DNA from: Candidatus Aphodenecus pullistercoris | GTDB lineage: Bacteria > Spirochaetota > Spirochaetia > Sphaerochaetales > Sphaerochaetaceae | Direction of reading: 5' to 3' | DNA length: 32,240 nucleotides | Assembly (NCBI GenBank): GCA_017694495.1 | Contig: JADIMU010000055.1 | Location: forward strand, 1-32,240 | Shown: positions 8,041 through 16,368 of the stretch, piece by piece | Layout: each line of letters opens with the position of its first letter | How positions within the stretch are numbered: the stretch's first letter is position 1 | Notes under the pieces: generated by a model | Told to the model about the DNA's origin: nothing | What the model saw: the letters and a program-made list of their open reading frames with translations, nothing else | Databases searched by the model: none | Translations under genes and position numbers: made by a program

Positions 8041-9069
8041 ATGGATCAGAACTACAGGATGTCGGCCTTCAAGGGGGCTGTCTACTTCCCATCACGCGCC
8101 TACAACGCATATCAGACCTACGAGTATTTTGATGCGGACGAGATTGACCGCGACTTCTCATATGCCCAGAAGGCTGGCATAAGCGCGCTGAGGATCTTCA
8201 CAAGCTTCGAGCAGTATGAGAAGGGCCCTGGAAGTTTCTTCGACAAGTTTGACGCCCTGTTGTCCGCAGCGGAAAGGCACTCCGTCAGTGTGATGCCAAT
8301 CCTTTTCGAGAATTGTGGACGGGACTTCACCATCGAGGCCGCTATGGACCGTGATCCCGATACCGCCGTATGTGTGAAGTCGCCTTCGCTTGCAACAATC
8401 CAGCATCCTGACAGGTGGGAACCGTGCCTCGCCTTCGTCGAGGCATTCATGCGCCGTTATGGCGATGATGCGAGGCTGGTCGCAATCGAGGTCATGAACG
8501 AACCTGAGTACGGCATTGGTGACGTCGACTTCGCCTTGGCCATGCTGAGGAGAGCCAGAGAGTTCAAGAAGTCGGTTCCGCTTTCAATCGGCTGCGTCTC
8601 GATCGAACAGTGCCTATACTATGGAGATCTCATAGACGTCTACCAGTTCCATGACAACTTCCCGACTACGAGAGAGGCGTTCAAAAAGAAGCTTGATTTC
8701 GCTTCCAGCGTAAAGGCTGTGACAGGAAAGCCTGTCTGGATTTCTGAGTGGCAGAGGCTTCGTGTCAGTGGCCCCGGCTGGAACCAAGCCGTCATTCCGG
8801 AAGGTGACAAGTGTCCTGATCTGGCATCTCTCGCCGACCTGGTCTATTCCAGCGGCCTCGGCTCTTTCTTCTGGTGTCTGATGGTGAAGCCTGCCTACCT
8901 TTCAACACAGAGGCCTAATGGAACATTCAATGGTCTGTTCCATGAAGATGGATCCGTATACTCTCTGGAGGACTATAAGGCCGTGTCTGGCAAAGATGAT
9001 GTCACCGTGAGGAAGGAGCTGCCTTCCTGGTTCATTGAGGAGCGGAAACGGAAGGAGGCAGATAGATGA
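8041..9069 (+). CDS. GH5-like (clan GH-A) glycoside hydrolase, cytoplasmic
   Basis: This 342-residue single-domain TIM barrel has no signal peptide. The two clan-A catalytic glutamates are visible: VMNEPEYG (E154, acid/base after strand 4) and KPVWISEWQR (E236, nucleophile after strand 7). HDNFP near residue 204 sits where clan-A enzymes carry a conserved His/Tyr. It retains the anomeric configuration by family rule. GH5 is the nearest family by motif, but other clan-A families cannot be excluded. ATG at 8041 follows AAAAAGGAGG. Its TGA overlaps the GH2 start in an ATGA junction, so the two enzymes are coupled. No counterpart exists in cluster 2. It probably trims the backbone of the imported oligosaccharide. 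Confidence 0.82.
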   Translation: MDQNYRMSAFKGAVYFPSRAYNAYQTYEYFDADEIDRDFSYAQKAGISALRIFTSFEQYEKGPGSFFDKFDALLSAAERHSVSVMPILFENCGRDFTIEAAMDRDPDTAVCVKSPSLATIQHPDRWEPCLAFVEAFMRRYGDDARLVAIEVMNEPEYGIGDVDFALAMLRRAREFKKSVPLSIGCVSIEQCLYYGDLIDVYQFHDNFPTTREAFKKKLDFASSVKAVTGKPVWISEWQRLRVSGPGWNQAVIPEGDKCPDLASLADLVYSSGLGSFFWCLMVKPAYLSTQRPNGTFNGLFHEDGSVYSLEDYKAVSGKDDVTVRKELPSWFIEERKRKEADR

Positions 9070-10811
9070 GAATCGACAAGTCTCTCCATCCGAGGCCGCA
9101 ATTCTGCCGCGACGAGTGGATGAGCCTCGATGGAATCTGGACATGCCACATTCCCCGGAGGCCGATGTGCTATAGAAGGAAGCGGCCTGATTCGGAAATC
9201 GTCTTGTCCAAGGGCTTTGAGGACGAAATCCGCGTGCCATTCGCCCCTGGCACGCCCGCTTCCGGTCTTCCCGTCAAGGAGATTGTGGATACGATCTACT
9301 ACCACAGGAAGCTGTCGTCTCCTGCGCAGTGGGCTGGCCGCCGGCTGCTTCTGCATTTTGGTGCTGTGTTCTATCATGCCGAAGTCTTCATTGACGGGCA
9401 GCCCGTCGGCTTCCACGATGGAGGAAGCTCATCCTTCTGCCTTGATGTCACCGAGCCTCTTGGCGACTGCCGGGAGCACGATCTCGTCGTAAAGGCTACA
9501 GCCAATCTGCAGGACGGTTCGATTCCTTCCGGGAAACAGTCGAGCTATGTGTCCTCCTATGGCTGTTACTACCAGCGTACGACTGGCATCTGGCAGACTG
9601 TCTGGCTTGAACCTGTCTCACAGACAAGCCTCGACTCGATTCTCATGGTCTGGAGCGAGGCCGCTTCGTCAATCATTCTGACACCGCGCTTCAGGGGCCC
9701 TCTGGATGGAGGAATGAGGTTTGAGGTCGAGGTCGGCAATGCCTGCCCGCCGGTCAGTTGTCCGGCATGTGATGGCCAGAACCTTGTCATCAGAATCGCA
9801 AAGCCACGGTTATGGTGGCCCGGCAAGCCCCATCTTTACGACATCACTTTGAAGCTCAAGGACGCAGATGGTGGGCTTCTGGACAATGTGTCCTCATATT
9901 TTGGACTCAGAACGGTAGAAATCCACGATGGCTTTGTATACATCAACGGTAGAAAGCTCTACCAGCGCCTTGTTCTGGACCAGGGATTTTACCCTGAAGG
10001 AAACTGGACAAGTCCAAGCGATGCCGCTCTTGAACGGGACATCAGACTATCGATGTCTGCCGGATTCAATGGAGCACGCCTACACCAGAAGGTGTTCGAG
10101 GAAAAGTTCCTCTATCAGGCCGACCGGCTTGGATACATCGTCTGGGCGGAAAGCCCATCCTGGGGACTGGACTGCAATGATGCCGGTCTGCCAGCCAGGA
10201 ATTTCCTGTGTGAGTGGCGCGAGATTGTCGAGCGGGACAGAAATCACCCCTCGATAATCACCTGGACGCCGCTCAACGAGACTTGGGATGTTGAGGATGC
10301 ACTGGCACACAGGCGGCTTCACCGTGACGCCTATATGCTCACGAAGGATCTTGACCCGACCCGGCCTGTCAACGACGCGAGTGGCTATATCCATTTCGTC
10401 ACAGACTTGTGGACAGTGCATGACTACGAACAGGATCCTCCCAGATTGGCTCAGCAGCTGGCAGGCCGCTACGTACGTTTTCCGGATTACGAGAAGCCTG
10501 AGCCAGGGCAACCATATCTGATCGACGAGTTCGGAGGAATCCGCTGGGATCCGAAGGCGCTCAGGGACAGGGACAACCTTTCTTCATGGGGCTATGGGAA
10601 TTCCCCTGCAGGGGTTGAAGAATATTTCGAACGTCTCCGTGGTCTGGTCGACAGCGTCCTTGCAAATCCTGACATATGCGGTTACTGCTATACCCAGCTG
10701 ACCGATGTTGAGCAGGAGAAGAATGGTGTGTACTACTATGACCGGCGGCGGAAGTTCGATTCGAAACGCTTCAGGGCGATATTCTCGCGAAAGCCTGAGG
10801 GCTTCATCTGA
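9066..10811 (+). CDS. Glycoside hydrolase family 2 enzyme (cluster 1), cytoplasmic
   Basis: This 581-residue protein has the family-2 layout: a jelly-roll sugar-binding domain (about 10-180, with FHDGGSSSF), an immunoglobulin-like domain (about 185-285) and a TIM barrel. The catalytic residues appear as TPLNETW (E405, acid/base) and PYLIDEFGG (E488, nucleophile). There is no signal peptide. Family activities include beta-galactosidase, beta-glucuronidase and beta-mannosidase, and the motifs do not decide between them. The ATG at 9066 overlaps the TGA of the preceding gene (ATGA). The protein is a close paralogue of the GH2 at 13034-14803, with long shared stretches such as NLQDGSIPSGKQSSY and QRLVLDQGFYP. 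It is the last gene of cluster 1 and ends 3 bases from the stop of a convergent gene. Confidence 0.93.
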   Translation: MRIDKSLHPRPQFCRDEWMSLDGIWTCHIPRRPMCYRRKRPDSEIVLSKGFEDEIRVPFAPGTPASGLPVKEIVDTIYYHRKLSSPAQWAGRRLLLHFGAVFYHAEVFIDGQPVGFHDGGSSSFCLDVTEPLGDCREHDLVVKATANLQDGSIPSGKQSSYVSSYGCYYQRTTGIWQTVWLEPVSQTSLDSILMVWSEAASSIILTPRFRGPLDGGMRFEVEVGNACPPVSCPACDGQNLVIRIAKPRLWWPGKPHLYDITLKLKDADGGLLDNVSSYFGLRTVEIHDGFVYINGRKLYQRLVLDQGFYPEGNWTSPSDAALERDIRLSMSAGFNGARLHQKVFEEKFLYQADRLGYIVWAESPSWGLDCNDAGLPARNFLCEWREIVERDRNHPSIITWTPLNETWDVEDALAHRRLHRDAYMLTKDLDPTRPVNDASGYIHFVTDLWTVHDYEQDPPRLAQQLAGRYVRFPDYEKPEPGQPYLIDEFGGIRWDPKALRDRDNLSSWGYGNSPAGVEEYFERLRGLVDSVLANPDICGYCYTQLTDVEQEKNGVYYYDRRRKFDSKRFRAIFSRKPEGFI

Positions 10812-10814
10812 CGG

Positions 10815-12947
10815 TCAGTCTCCACCCCTGTGCTGGGCTCGATACTGGCCAGGGGTGATGCCCTCGTGCTGCTTGAACTTCCTCAGATAGTTTGCGACAT
10901 CCATATATCCGCAGTCCGTGATGATGTCCTTGATTGGCCTGTCGGTCTCCCTCAGCTCTTTCTTGACCTGGCTGAACCGCAGCTCTGTAGTGTAGCTCTT
11001 GAAAGTTGTGTCGGTTTCTTCCCTGAAGATTTTGTTGATGGAAGAGAAGGACAGCTTGAAGATCGAGGAGAGTTTGTCGAGGGAAAGATCCCTGTCTGCG
11101 AAGTGCTCCTGGACATAGCTGACGAGCTCATGTCTTGTCCGCTCATCCTCCTCCGCGCCCTTCTTCGTGATCTCCTCCACGAGCTGCCGGACCAGCTCCT
11201 CTAGCCATTCATGCAGCTGGGCCGGATCGCGGAATGTCATGAGCCGGTCAATCAAACCTTCATCGACGTCTTCCCTCACCTCGACACAGAGCTTGCCAAT
11301 CGTGTTGATGAGTTCATAGCTCATTCCCTTCACCATATTGGGTGACGGAGTCTCGTCGATGATTCTGAAAAGCTCGTCCAGGGCTCCCAATGCGGCGTCG
11401 AGGGAGCCGTTGCGCACTGCCTGCATTATGATTGACCGCTCCTGCTCGCGGTACTTGAAACTCTTCGACTCCAGTTTTTCCTTCATGAAGAAGTGCATGC
11501 CAGCCTCGTCTCCAGGACTGCGGTCCTTCATGAAGCACGCCTCGATGTAGGAGTTGTCCACCTTGAATGCCGAGTCGACACCTCCTCCTGCGTAGACTCT
11601 CACGGAACCTGTGAATGGTTTGGCTGCCTCGCTGACTGCTTTGGCCACCATTGGGCGTGAGATTGATTCTTCGTAGTTCGCCAGCAGAAGGAGTACACCA
11701 CGAACTTCAAGCTGGCATGCCGCAAGCGAGAAGTCAGTGTCTCTGGTCGTGTTGAGTCTGTGCTGGAGTGTGTAGACCTGATCCTCTTTCATGTTGACGG
11801 GAATATCCAGCAGAAAGACCGCGAACAGCGGATGGTGGAAGCTCATGTTCGCACATTTCAGGTTGTACTCCAGCGCCTTCTCGTCCCCGTCCCGGATTGA
11901 ACCGTCGACCAGTTTTCTGATGACCATCTCCTTGATTTGGACCGTCTTGAGTGAGAGTGCGCGCTGAATGCGGCTCTGTTCCTGCTTCTCTTTGAAGAAT
12001 GTCTGATACCAGTTTTTGGCTATCAGCAGCGAAATGACGACGGAGAAGATTCCGAGCACTGCGGTCAGGACCATCAGCATGGTCAGTGATGTGCGGCTGT
12101 CGGCATGGAAGGCAGCTTCGTCGGCTATAATGACATAGGAGAATCCGGTCTTTATGCTACGGCTCTTCATTACCGCATAATCCTCGCCGCCAGCGCCTTC
12201 GTACATTGCTAGACCTACTGGTGCTCGTGATACTCTGTCGACTACTCCTTCCATAATCGAGTCGTCCCAGTCCTCTTTCATGTATATGCAATCGGAGTAG
12301 GCTGTGAGGATCAGCAGCTGGCTGTCGAGCATTGAGAAGTATTGTTCATAGATTTCGTCGAAATAGTCGCTGCGGACCAGAAAACAAAGCGTTCCTGTGA
12401 TGTCGGTGCCAGTCAGGGGAACAGGAAAAAAAACGGCTGTTGAATAACCTGCTGCATTTCCGCTTGGCCTGATGGCAAGATAATATGGGGTGAGCACGCT
12501 GCACAGCCTGGTATAGATGCCTGAAACCGACAGGGAGATGTCGTATAACTGTGAGTGTTCGAAATCGTTCCAGTCCATGACCTGGTCGTCTACATAGACT
12601 TTCTGCGAGTGCCGGGGATAGTAGAGCATCAGGACATTGTCATCCAGCTGTGAGTCATAGCGGTGCAGAATGTCCAGAAATGCGTCCTCCTCCGCCTTCG
12701 TCGCATCCTCGTCAGGCAATGGCCCCTCCCGTGACATGCTCAGTGCAAGATCCTGGAGGGAGGAGTAGAACAGGTCGATTTCCTGGCTGAACTGAGTGAA
12801 GAGGCTCAGTTGGAAGTCCTCTGTCTTCTCCTTTTGGACAAAGTGCTGGTAATAGAGGAAATAGGAGGCTAGCACCAGAATTGGGACGATGAAAACCAGT
12901 AGATATTTTGCAAATGTACGCCTGTAGTCCTTTATCCTTGTGCCCAT
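10815..12947 (-). CDS. Membrane-anchored AraC-family regulator with extracytoplasmic sensor domain
   Basis: This 710-residue protein has two membrane helices (about 15-33 and 288-310) flanking a roughly 250-residue extracytoplasmic sensor domain, probably Cache-like. A linker region follows, then a C-terminal AraC DNA-binding domain over about the last 100 residues (LSLDKLSSIFKLSFSSINKIF; IKDIITDCGYMDVANYLRKF; GITPGQYR). This is the one-component design of YesS-type regulators of polysaccharide use. ATG at 12947 is chosen because TM1 follows directly. No ribosome-binding site is visible, and a good promoter ends 6 bases upstream, so the mRNA may be leaderless; GTG at 12980 is the alternative. 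It sits downstream of the cluster 2 GH2 gene and converges on cluster 1, so it may control either or both. Confidence 0.9.
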   Translation of the reverse strand: MGTRIKDYRRTFAKYLLVFIVPILVLASYFLYYQHFVQKEKTEDFQLSLFTQFSQEIDLFYSSLQDLALSMSREGPLPDEDATKAEEDAFLDILHRYDSQLDDNVLMLYYPRHSQKVYVDDQVMDWNDFEHSQLYDISLSVSGIYTRLCSVLTPYYLAIRPSGNAAGYSTAVFFPVPLTGTDITGTLCFLVRSDYFDEIYEQYFSMLDSQLLILTAYSDCIYMKEDWDDSIMEGVVDRVSRAPVGLAMYEGAGGEDYAVMKSRSIKTGFSYVIIADEAAFHADSRTSLTMLMVLTAVLGIFSVVISLLIAKNWYQTFFKEKQEQSRIQRALSLKTVQIKEMVIRKLVDGSIRDGDEKALEYNLKCANMSFHHPLFAVFLLDIPVNMKEDQVYTLQHRLNTTRDTDFSLAACQLEVRGVLLLLANYEESISRPMVAKAVSEAAKPFTGSVRVYAGGGVDSAFKVDNSYIEACFMKDRSPGDEAGMHFFMKEKLESKSFKYREQERSIIMQAVRNGSLDAALGALDELFRIIDETPSPNMVKGMSYELINTIGKLCVEVREDVDEGLIDRLMTFRDPAQLHEWLEELVRQLVEEITKKGAEEDERTRHELVSYVQEHFADRDLSLDKLSSIFKLSFSSINKIFREETDTTFKSYTTELRFSQVKKELRETDRPIKDIITDCGYMDVANYLRKFKQHEGITPGQYRAQHRGGD

Positions 12948-12953
12948 GGATTG

Positions 12954-12982
12954 ACTATAGCTCAGGCCGCTCAAGCACACAA
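12954..12982 (-). promoter_or_regulatory. Probable sigma-70-type promoter of the membrane AraC regulator
   Basis: On the minus strand TTGTGT (12982-12977) and TATAGT (12959-12954) are separated by exactly 17 bases. Only CAATCC lies between the -10 box and the ATG at 12947. Transcription would start at or next to the ATG, which fits the lack of a ribosome-binding site. The promoter follows a hairpin at 12999-13025, so the regulator could be its own transcription unit. Confidence 0.5.
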
Positions 12983-12998
12983 GGTCAAAAGCCTGTCC

Positions 12999-13025
12999 GG
13001 GGCGCCGGCGATTGCCTGACGCCCC
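12999..13025 (-). terminator. Possible terminator after the cluster 2 GH2 gene
   Basis: GGGGCG and CGCCCC pair across a 15-base loop, 8 bases after the GH2 stop on the minus strand. The sequence beyond contains only a short CTTTTG, so a U-tract is nearly absent and termination would be partial at best. It separates the enzyme operon from the regulator promoter. Confidence 0.35.
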
Positions 13026-13033
13026 GATTCGGC

Positions 13034-14803
13034 TCAGATTTCATAACCTTCAGGCCTGCGGGAGAATATAGCACGGAAGCGTTCCGTGTCGAACTTCTTC
13101 GAGCGGTCGTAGAAGTAGACGCCGTTCTTCTCCTGCTCGACATCGGTCAGCTGCGTGTAGCAGTAGCCGCAGATATGGTCCTCGGCGAGGATGGCTTGAG
13201 TCAGCTTCTCAAGCCTGTCGAAGTACTCGTCCTCACTCTGGACTGCATCTCCATAGCCCCAGGACTGGAGGTTCTGCGACTTCGAAAGGCTGCTGTTCCC
13301 CTGCGTCTCGGGATCCCATTTGATGCCTCCGTATTCGTCGACGAGGTAAGGCTGTCCTTCGTAGTCCGCTTCCAGGTCAGGATAGTTCCTGAAGGGCTTG
13401 CCGTCCTTGAGGCTGAGCGTCTGTGAAAGCTTCTCGGGGTCCTGGATGTAGCTGTGCACAGTCCACAGGTCCGTCATGTAGTGGATGTAGCCGCTTGCGT
13501 CGTTGACGGGGCGTGTCGGGTCGATTGTCCGGCACAGCTCATACGCTTCCTTGTGGAGCCTCCTGTGGGCCAGCGCGTTGCGGAAGTAGAAGGTCTCGTT
13601 CAACGGAGTCCAGGCTATGATCGAGGGATGGTTGACATCACGTTCGACGATCTCCTTCCACTCACTCAGGAAGTTCCTTGCTGGTAGGCCGTCATCATTG
13701 TAGTCCAGTCCCCAGGACGGGCTTTCCGCCCAGACCAGGTAGCCGAGCCTGTCAGCATGGTAGAAGAAGCGCTCCTCGAAGACCTTCTGGTGGAGGCGTG
13801 CCCCGTTGAAGCCTGCAGCTATCGAGAGTCTGATGTCGTTCTCGAGCGCCTCGTCGGAGGGTGCGCTCCAGTTGCCATCAGGATAGAAGCCCTGATCGAG
13901 GACGAGGCGCTGATAGAGCTTCTTGCCATTGAGGTATATCTGATTGCCCTCGACCTCGATGGTCCTGAGTCCTGCGTAGGAGCGCACCTCATCGATGACG
14001 AGCTCTCCGTCAAGGAGCCTGTATGTGATGCCATAGAGTGCGGGATTGCCAGGCTCCCAGAGTTCAGGCGAGTCGATGTGCACATGGTAAGTGGCCTGGG
14101 CCGAGGCCTTCGTCCTCGTCTGGAAAACCTTGCCCGAAGGAGAGCGTACTTCAGTCTCCAGGACGAGACCGCGCTTCAGTGCCCTGAACCTAGGGGCGAA
14201 GCACAGCTCCTGGGTGTCCGCATTCCAGTTTGTCCTGACTGTCTCGAGGGAATAGCGGCTGACCCTTTCGATCCAGACCGTCTGCCAGATTCCGGTCGTC
14301 CTGTGGTAGAAGCATGTATAGCTCGTCATGTAGCTCGACTGCTTTCCTGATGGTATCGATCCGTCCTGGAGGTTGCTTGTCGCCTTGACGACGAGGTCGT
14401 GGACTCCACCTGAGCATACATGCTCTGTGATGTCGAATGAGAAGGAGGATGATCCTCCATCATGGAAGCCGACCTGCTGGCCATCGATGTAGACCTCGCA
14501 ATGGTGGAAGACCGCGCCGAAGTTGAGTATGACACGCTCATTCCCGGCCACACTTTCAAGCTCGAGCTGTCTGTGGTAGTAGATGCAATCTATGACATCC
14601 TGGACACAAAGGCCGGAAAGAGGCGTCTCAGGAGCGAAGGGAACGAGGATCCTGTCCTCGAAGCCTTTGCTCTCGACCCTTTCCCTATCGATGTCGCTGT
14701 TGCGGTAGCACATGGCCTTGCGGCTGATATGGCAGGTCCACCAGCCGTTCAGGTTGATGAACGAGTGCCTCTCGAACTGCGGTCTGGGGTACTTTTCCTT
14801 CAT
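13034..14803 (-). CDS. Glycoside hydrolase family 2 enzyme (cluster 2), cytoplasmic
   Basis: This 589-residue protein has the same domain order as the cluster 1 GH2: sugar-binding jelly roll with FHDGGSSSF, immunoglobulin-like domain, TIM barrel. Catalytic glutamates are E403 (TPLNETF) and E490 (YLVDEYGG). There is no signal peptide. ATG at 14803 is preferred over an in-frame ATG at 14824, because AAAAAGGAGGGAC lies just before it and it forms an ATGA overlap with the sulfatase stop. The paralogues are most alike in the barrel (for example VWAESPSWGLD, NGARLHQKVFEE) and least alike in the middle domain, which suggests related chemistry with different contacts outside the active site. Linkage specificity cannot be read from sequence. 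Confidence 0.93.
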   Translation of the reverse strand: MKEKYPRPQFERHSFINLNGWWTCHISRKAMCYRNSDIDRERVESKGFEDRILVPFAPETPLSGLCVQDVIDCIYYHRQLELESVAGNERVILNFGAVFHHCEVYIDGQQVGFHDGGSSSFSFDITEHVCSGGVHDLVVKATSNLQDGSIPSGKQSSYMTSYTCFYHRTTGIWQTVWIERVSRYSLETVRTNWNADTQELCFAPRFRALKRGLVLETEVRSPSGKVFQTRTKASAQATYHVHIDSPELWEPGNPALYGITYRLLDGELVIDEVRSYAGLRTIEVEGNQIYLNGKKLYQRLVLDQGFYPDGNWSAPSDEALENDIRLSIAAGFNGARLHQKVFEERFFYHADRLGYLVWAESPSWGLDYNDDGLPARNFLSEWKEIVERDVNHPSIIAWTPLNETFYFRNALAHRRLHKEAYELCRTIDPTRPVNDASGYIHYMTDLWTVHSYIQDPEKLSQTLSLKDGKPFRNYPDLEADYEGQPYLVDEYGGIKWDPETQGNSSLSKSQNLQSWGYGDAVQSEDEYFDRLEKLTQAILAEDHICGYCYTQLTDVEQEKNGVYFYDRSKKFDTERFRAIFSRRPEGYEI

Positions 14804-16368
14804 TTGTCCCTCCTTTTTGGACATTCAATTGGATGATACACGACTGTGGGATCCTTATCGACATGGAATTCATCGTCGAAGAAGTAGCGCCTCGGATGGT
14901 TCTTCGTGCGGTAGCGGTGGGCACAGGAGGGAATGTCGTCCGATTTGCGCATCATCTCGGCGGCAAGTTCACGCGAGAGGTCGTAGGCTATGGGTATCAT
15001 GTCCTCGCGTCCGATCAGGTTGTTCCTCTCGAGCGGATCCTTCTCAATGTCGTAGAGCCATTCCTGACCCATCATGTTCAGTATGTACTTGTAGTGTCCT
15101 TTGACGACCATCCTGGTCTGGCCGCTCTGCGTCCAGGTGTTCAGACAGTCGAAGGTGCTGTAGCACTCCGTGGCTCCTTCTTCGACAGGAGTCAGTGCGT
15201 CTTTTTCCCTGTCCCAGAAGAGCCCGCCGAAACCTGATTCACTATAAGCGATTGAGAAATCCTTTTTCGGATATCTATCACCGGAAAGTATTGGTAAAAA
15301 ACTCTTGCCTTGGACGCCGAAGGGTATGTCGACTCCAAGCATGTCGCATATGGTCGGGAAGATGTCTATGATGCTGACGAAGTCCTTATCGTCGATTCCT
15401 CGCTGACTTACGCCATGCCCGAGGATGACCATCGGGATGTGTGCAAGCAGCTGGGCGACGTTGCATCCCTTGCGTATCAGGCCGTATTCGCCGATGAACT
15501 CGCCATGGTCGGAGAGTATGATGATGAGTGTATCGTCCAGAGCTCCGCGTGCCCTTATGCCTTCGACCAGGCGTCTGATCTGGTCGTCGATCAGGGAGAG
15601 CATCCCGTAGTAGTTCGATCTGTCGCGGAGTATCCGCTCCTTTCTGTCCTCCTTGTAGACCCTGTCCCAGGCCCAGTCCATGAATTCGTAGCTCTGGTCC
15701 TTTCCTTCAAGGTCATCACGTGATGTCTCGATCTCAGGCAGGCTGTGCGGAGGAAACTTGTCGAAGTATGGGTAGGGGACCTGGTAGGGATTGTGTGGCT
15801 CAGCGAATGACAACCATGTGAACGATGGTTTCCCTTCGGCCCTGCACTTGTCGAAGAAGGTGAAGAAGTCGCTGACGTTCCTGTAGGGCAGCTGCTCCTC
15901 CACAGACTGCGGCGAAGGTGTCGCACTGTCGCAGAAGTCCAGAGTCTTGAGGAAGTCGTCGACTTCCTGCTCCTTTTCATTGATTTCATGTCCATCTTCG
16001 ATGCCAAGGTGTCCGTTCACCCTGGCGAAATCGAAGTCGGATGGCCTGAGATGGCTGTGGTTCTTGCCGCACAGAGCAGTCCTGTAGCCTAGGCTTTTCA
16101 GCACGTCGAGCATGTCCTGTGTGTAGACTGCGTCCTGTGCGTTGTGGTTCGTCCGCACATGATGTGCGGATGGGACACGGCCTGTGAACATGCTCACCCG
16201 GGCCGGCATGCATGTCGGATTGGGCGTGTATGCCTTGTCGAATTCGAGGCCTTCGCTGGACAGACTGTCCAGGTAGGGCATGGTATCGAGGGCGAATCCC
16301 TTCGACTTGCGCAGGTCGAACCTCATCTGGTCCGACATGCATATGACTATGTCTGGTCTATTGCTCAT
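14800..16368 (-). CDS. Type I sulfatase (formylglycine-dependent), cytoplasmic (cluster 2)
   Basis: This 522-residue sulfatase has the signature NPTCMPARVSMFTG, with C53 as the formylglycine precursor and R57. CMPAR is the alanine variant of the usual CxPSR. The N-terminal metal site is CMSDQ (D13) and the second metal motif is LSDHGEFIGEYGLIRKG. No signal peptide is visible, so it should work in the cytoplasm like its cluster 1 counterpart. The two are clearly different outside the motifs and probably remove sulfate from different positions or sugars. The ATG overlaps the upstream permease stop (ATGA), and its own TGA overlaps the GH2 start (ATGA). This tight coupling implies that transport, desulfation and hydrolysis are made together. 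No maturase gene is nearby. Confidence 0.92.
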   Translation of the reverse strand: MSNRPDIVICMSDQMRFDLRKSKGFALDTMPYLDSLSSEGLEFDKAYTPNPTCMPARVSMFTGRVPSAHHVRTNHNAQDAVYTQDMLDVLKSLGYRTALCGKNHSHLRPSDFDFARVNGHLGIEDGHEINEKEQEVDDFLKTLDFCDSATPSPQSVEEQLPYRNVSDFFTFFDKCRAEGKPSFTWLSFAEPHNPYQVPYPYFDKFPPHSLPEIETSRDDLEGKDQSYEFMDWAWDRVYKEDRKERILRDRSNYYGMLSLIDDQIRRLVEGIRARGALDDTLIIILSDHGEFIGEYGLIRKGCNVAQLLAHIPMVILGHGVSQRGIDDKDFVSIIDIFPTICDMLGVDIPFGVQGKSFLPILSGDRYPKKDFSIAYSESGFGGLFWDREKDALTPVEEGATECYSTFDCLNTWTQSGQTRMVVKGHYKYILNMMGQEWLYDIEKDPLERNNLIGREDMIPIAYDLSRELAAEMMRKSDDIPSCAHRYRTKNHPRRYFFDDEFHVDKDPTVVYHPIECPKRRDK

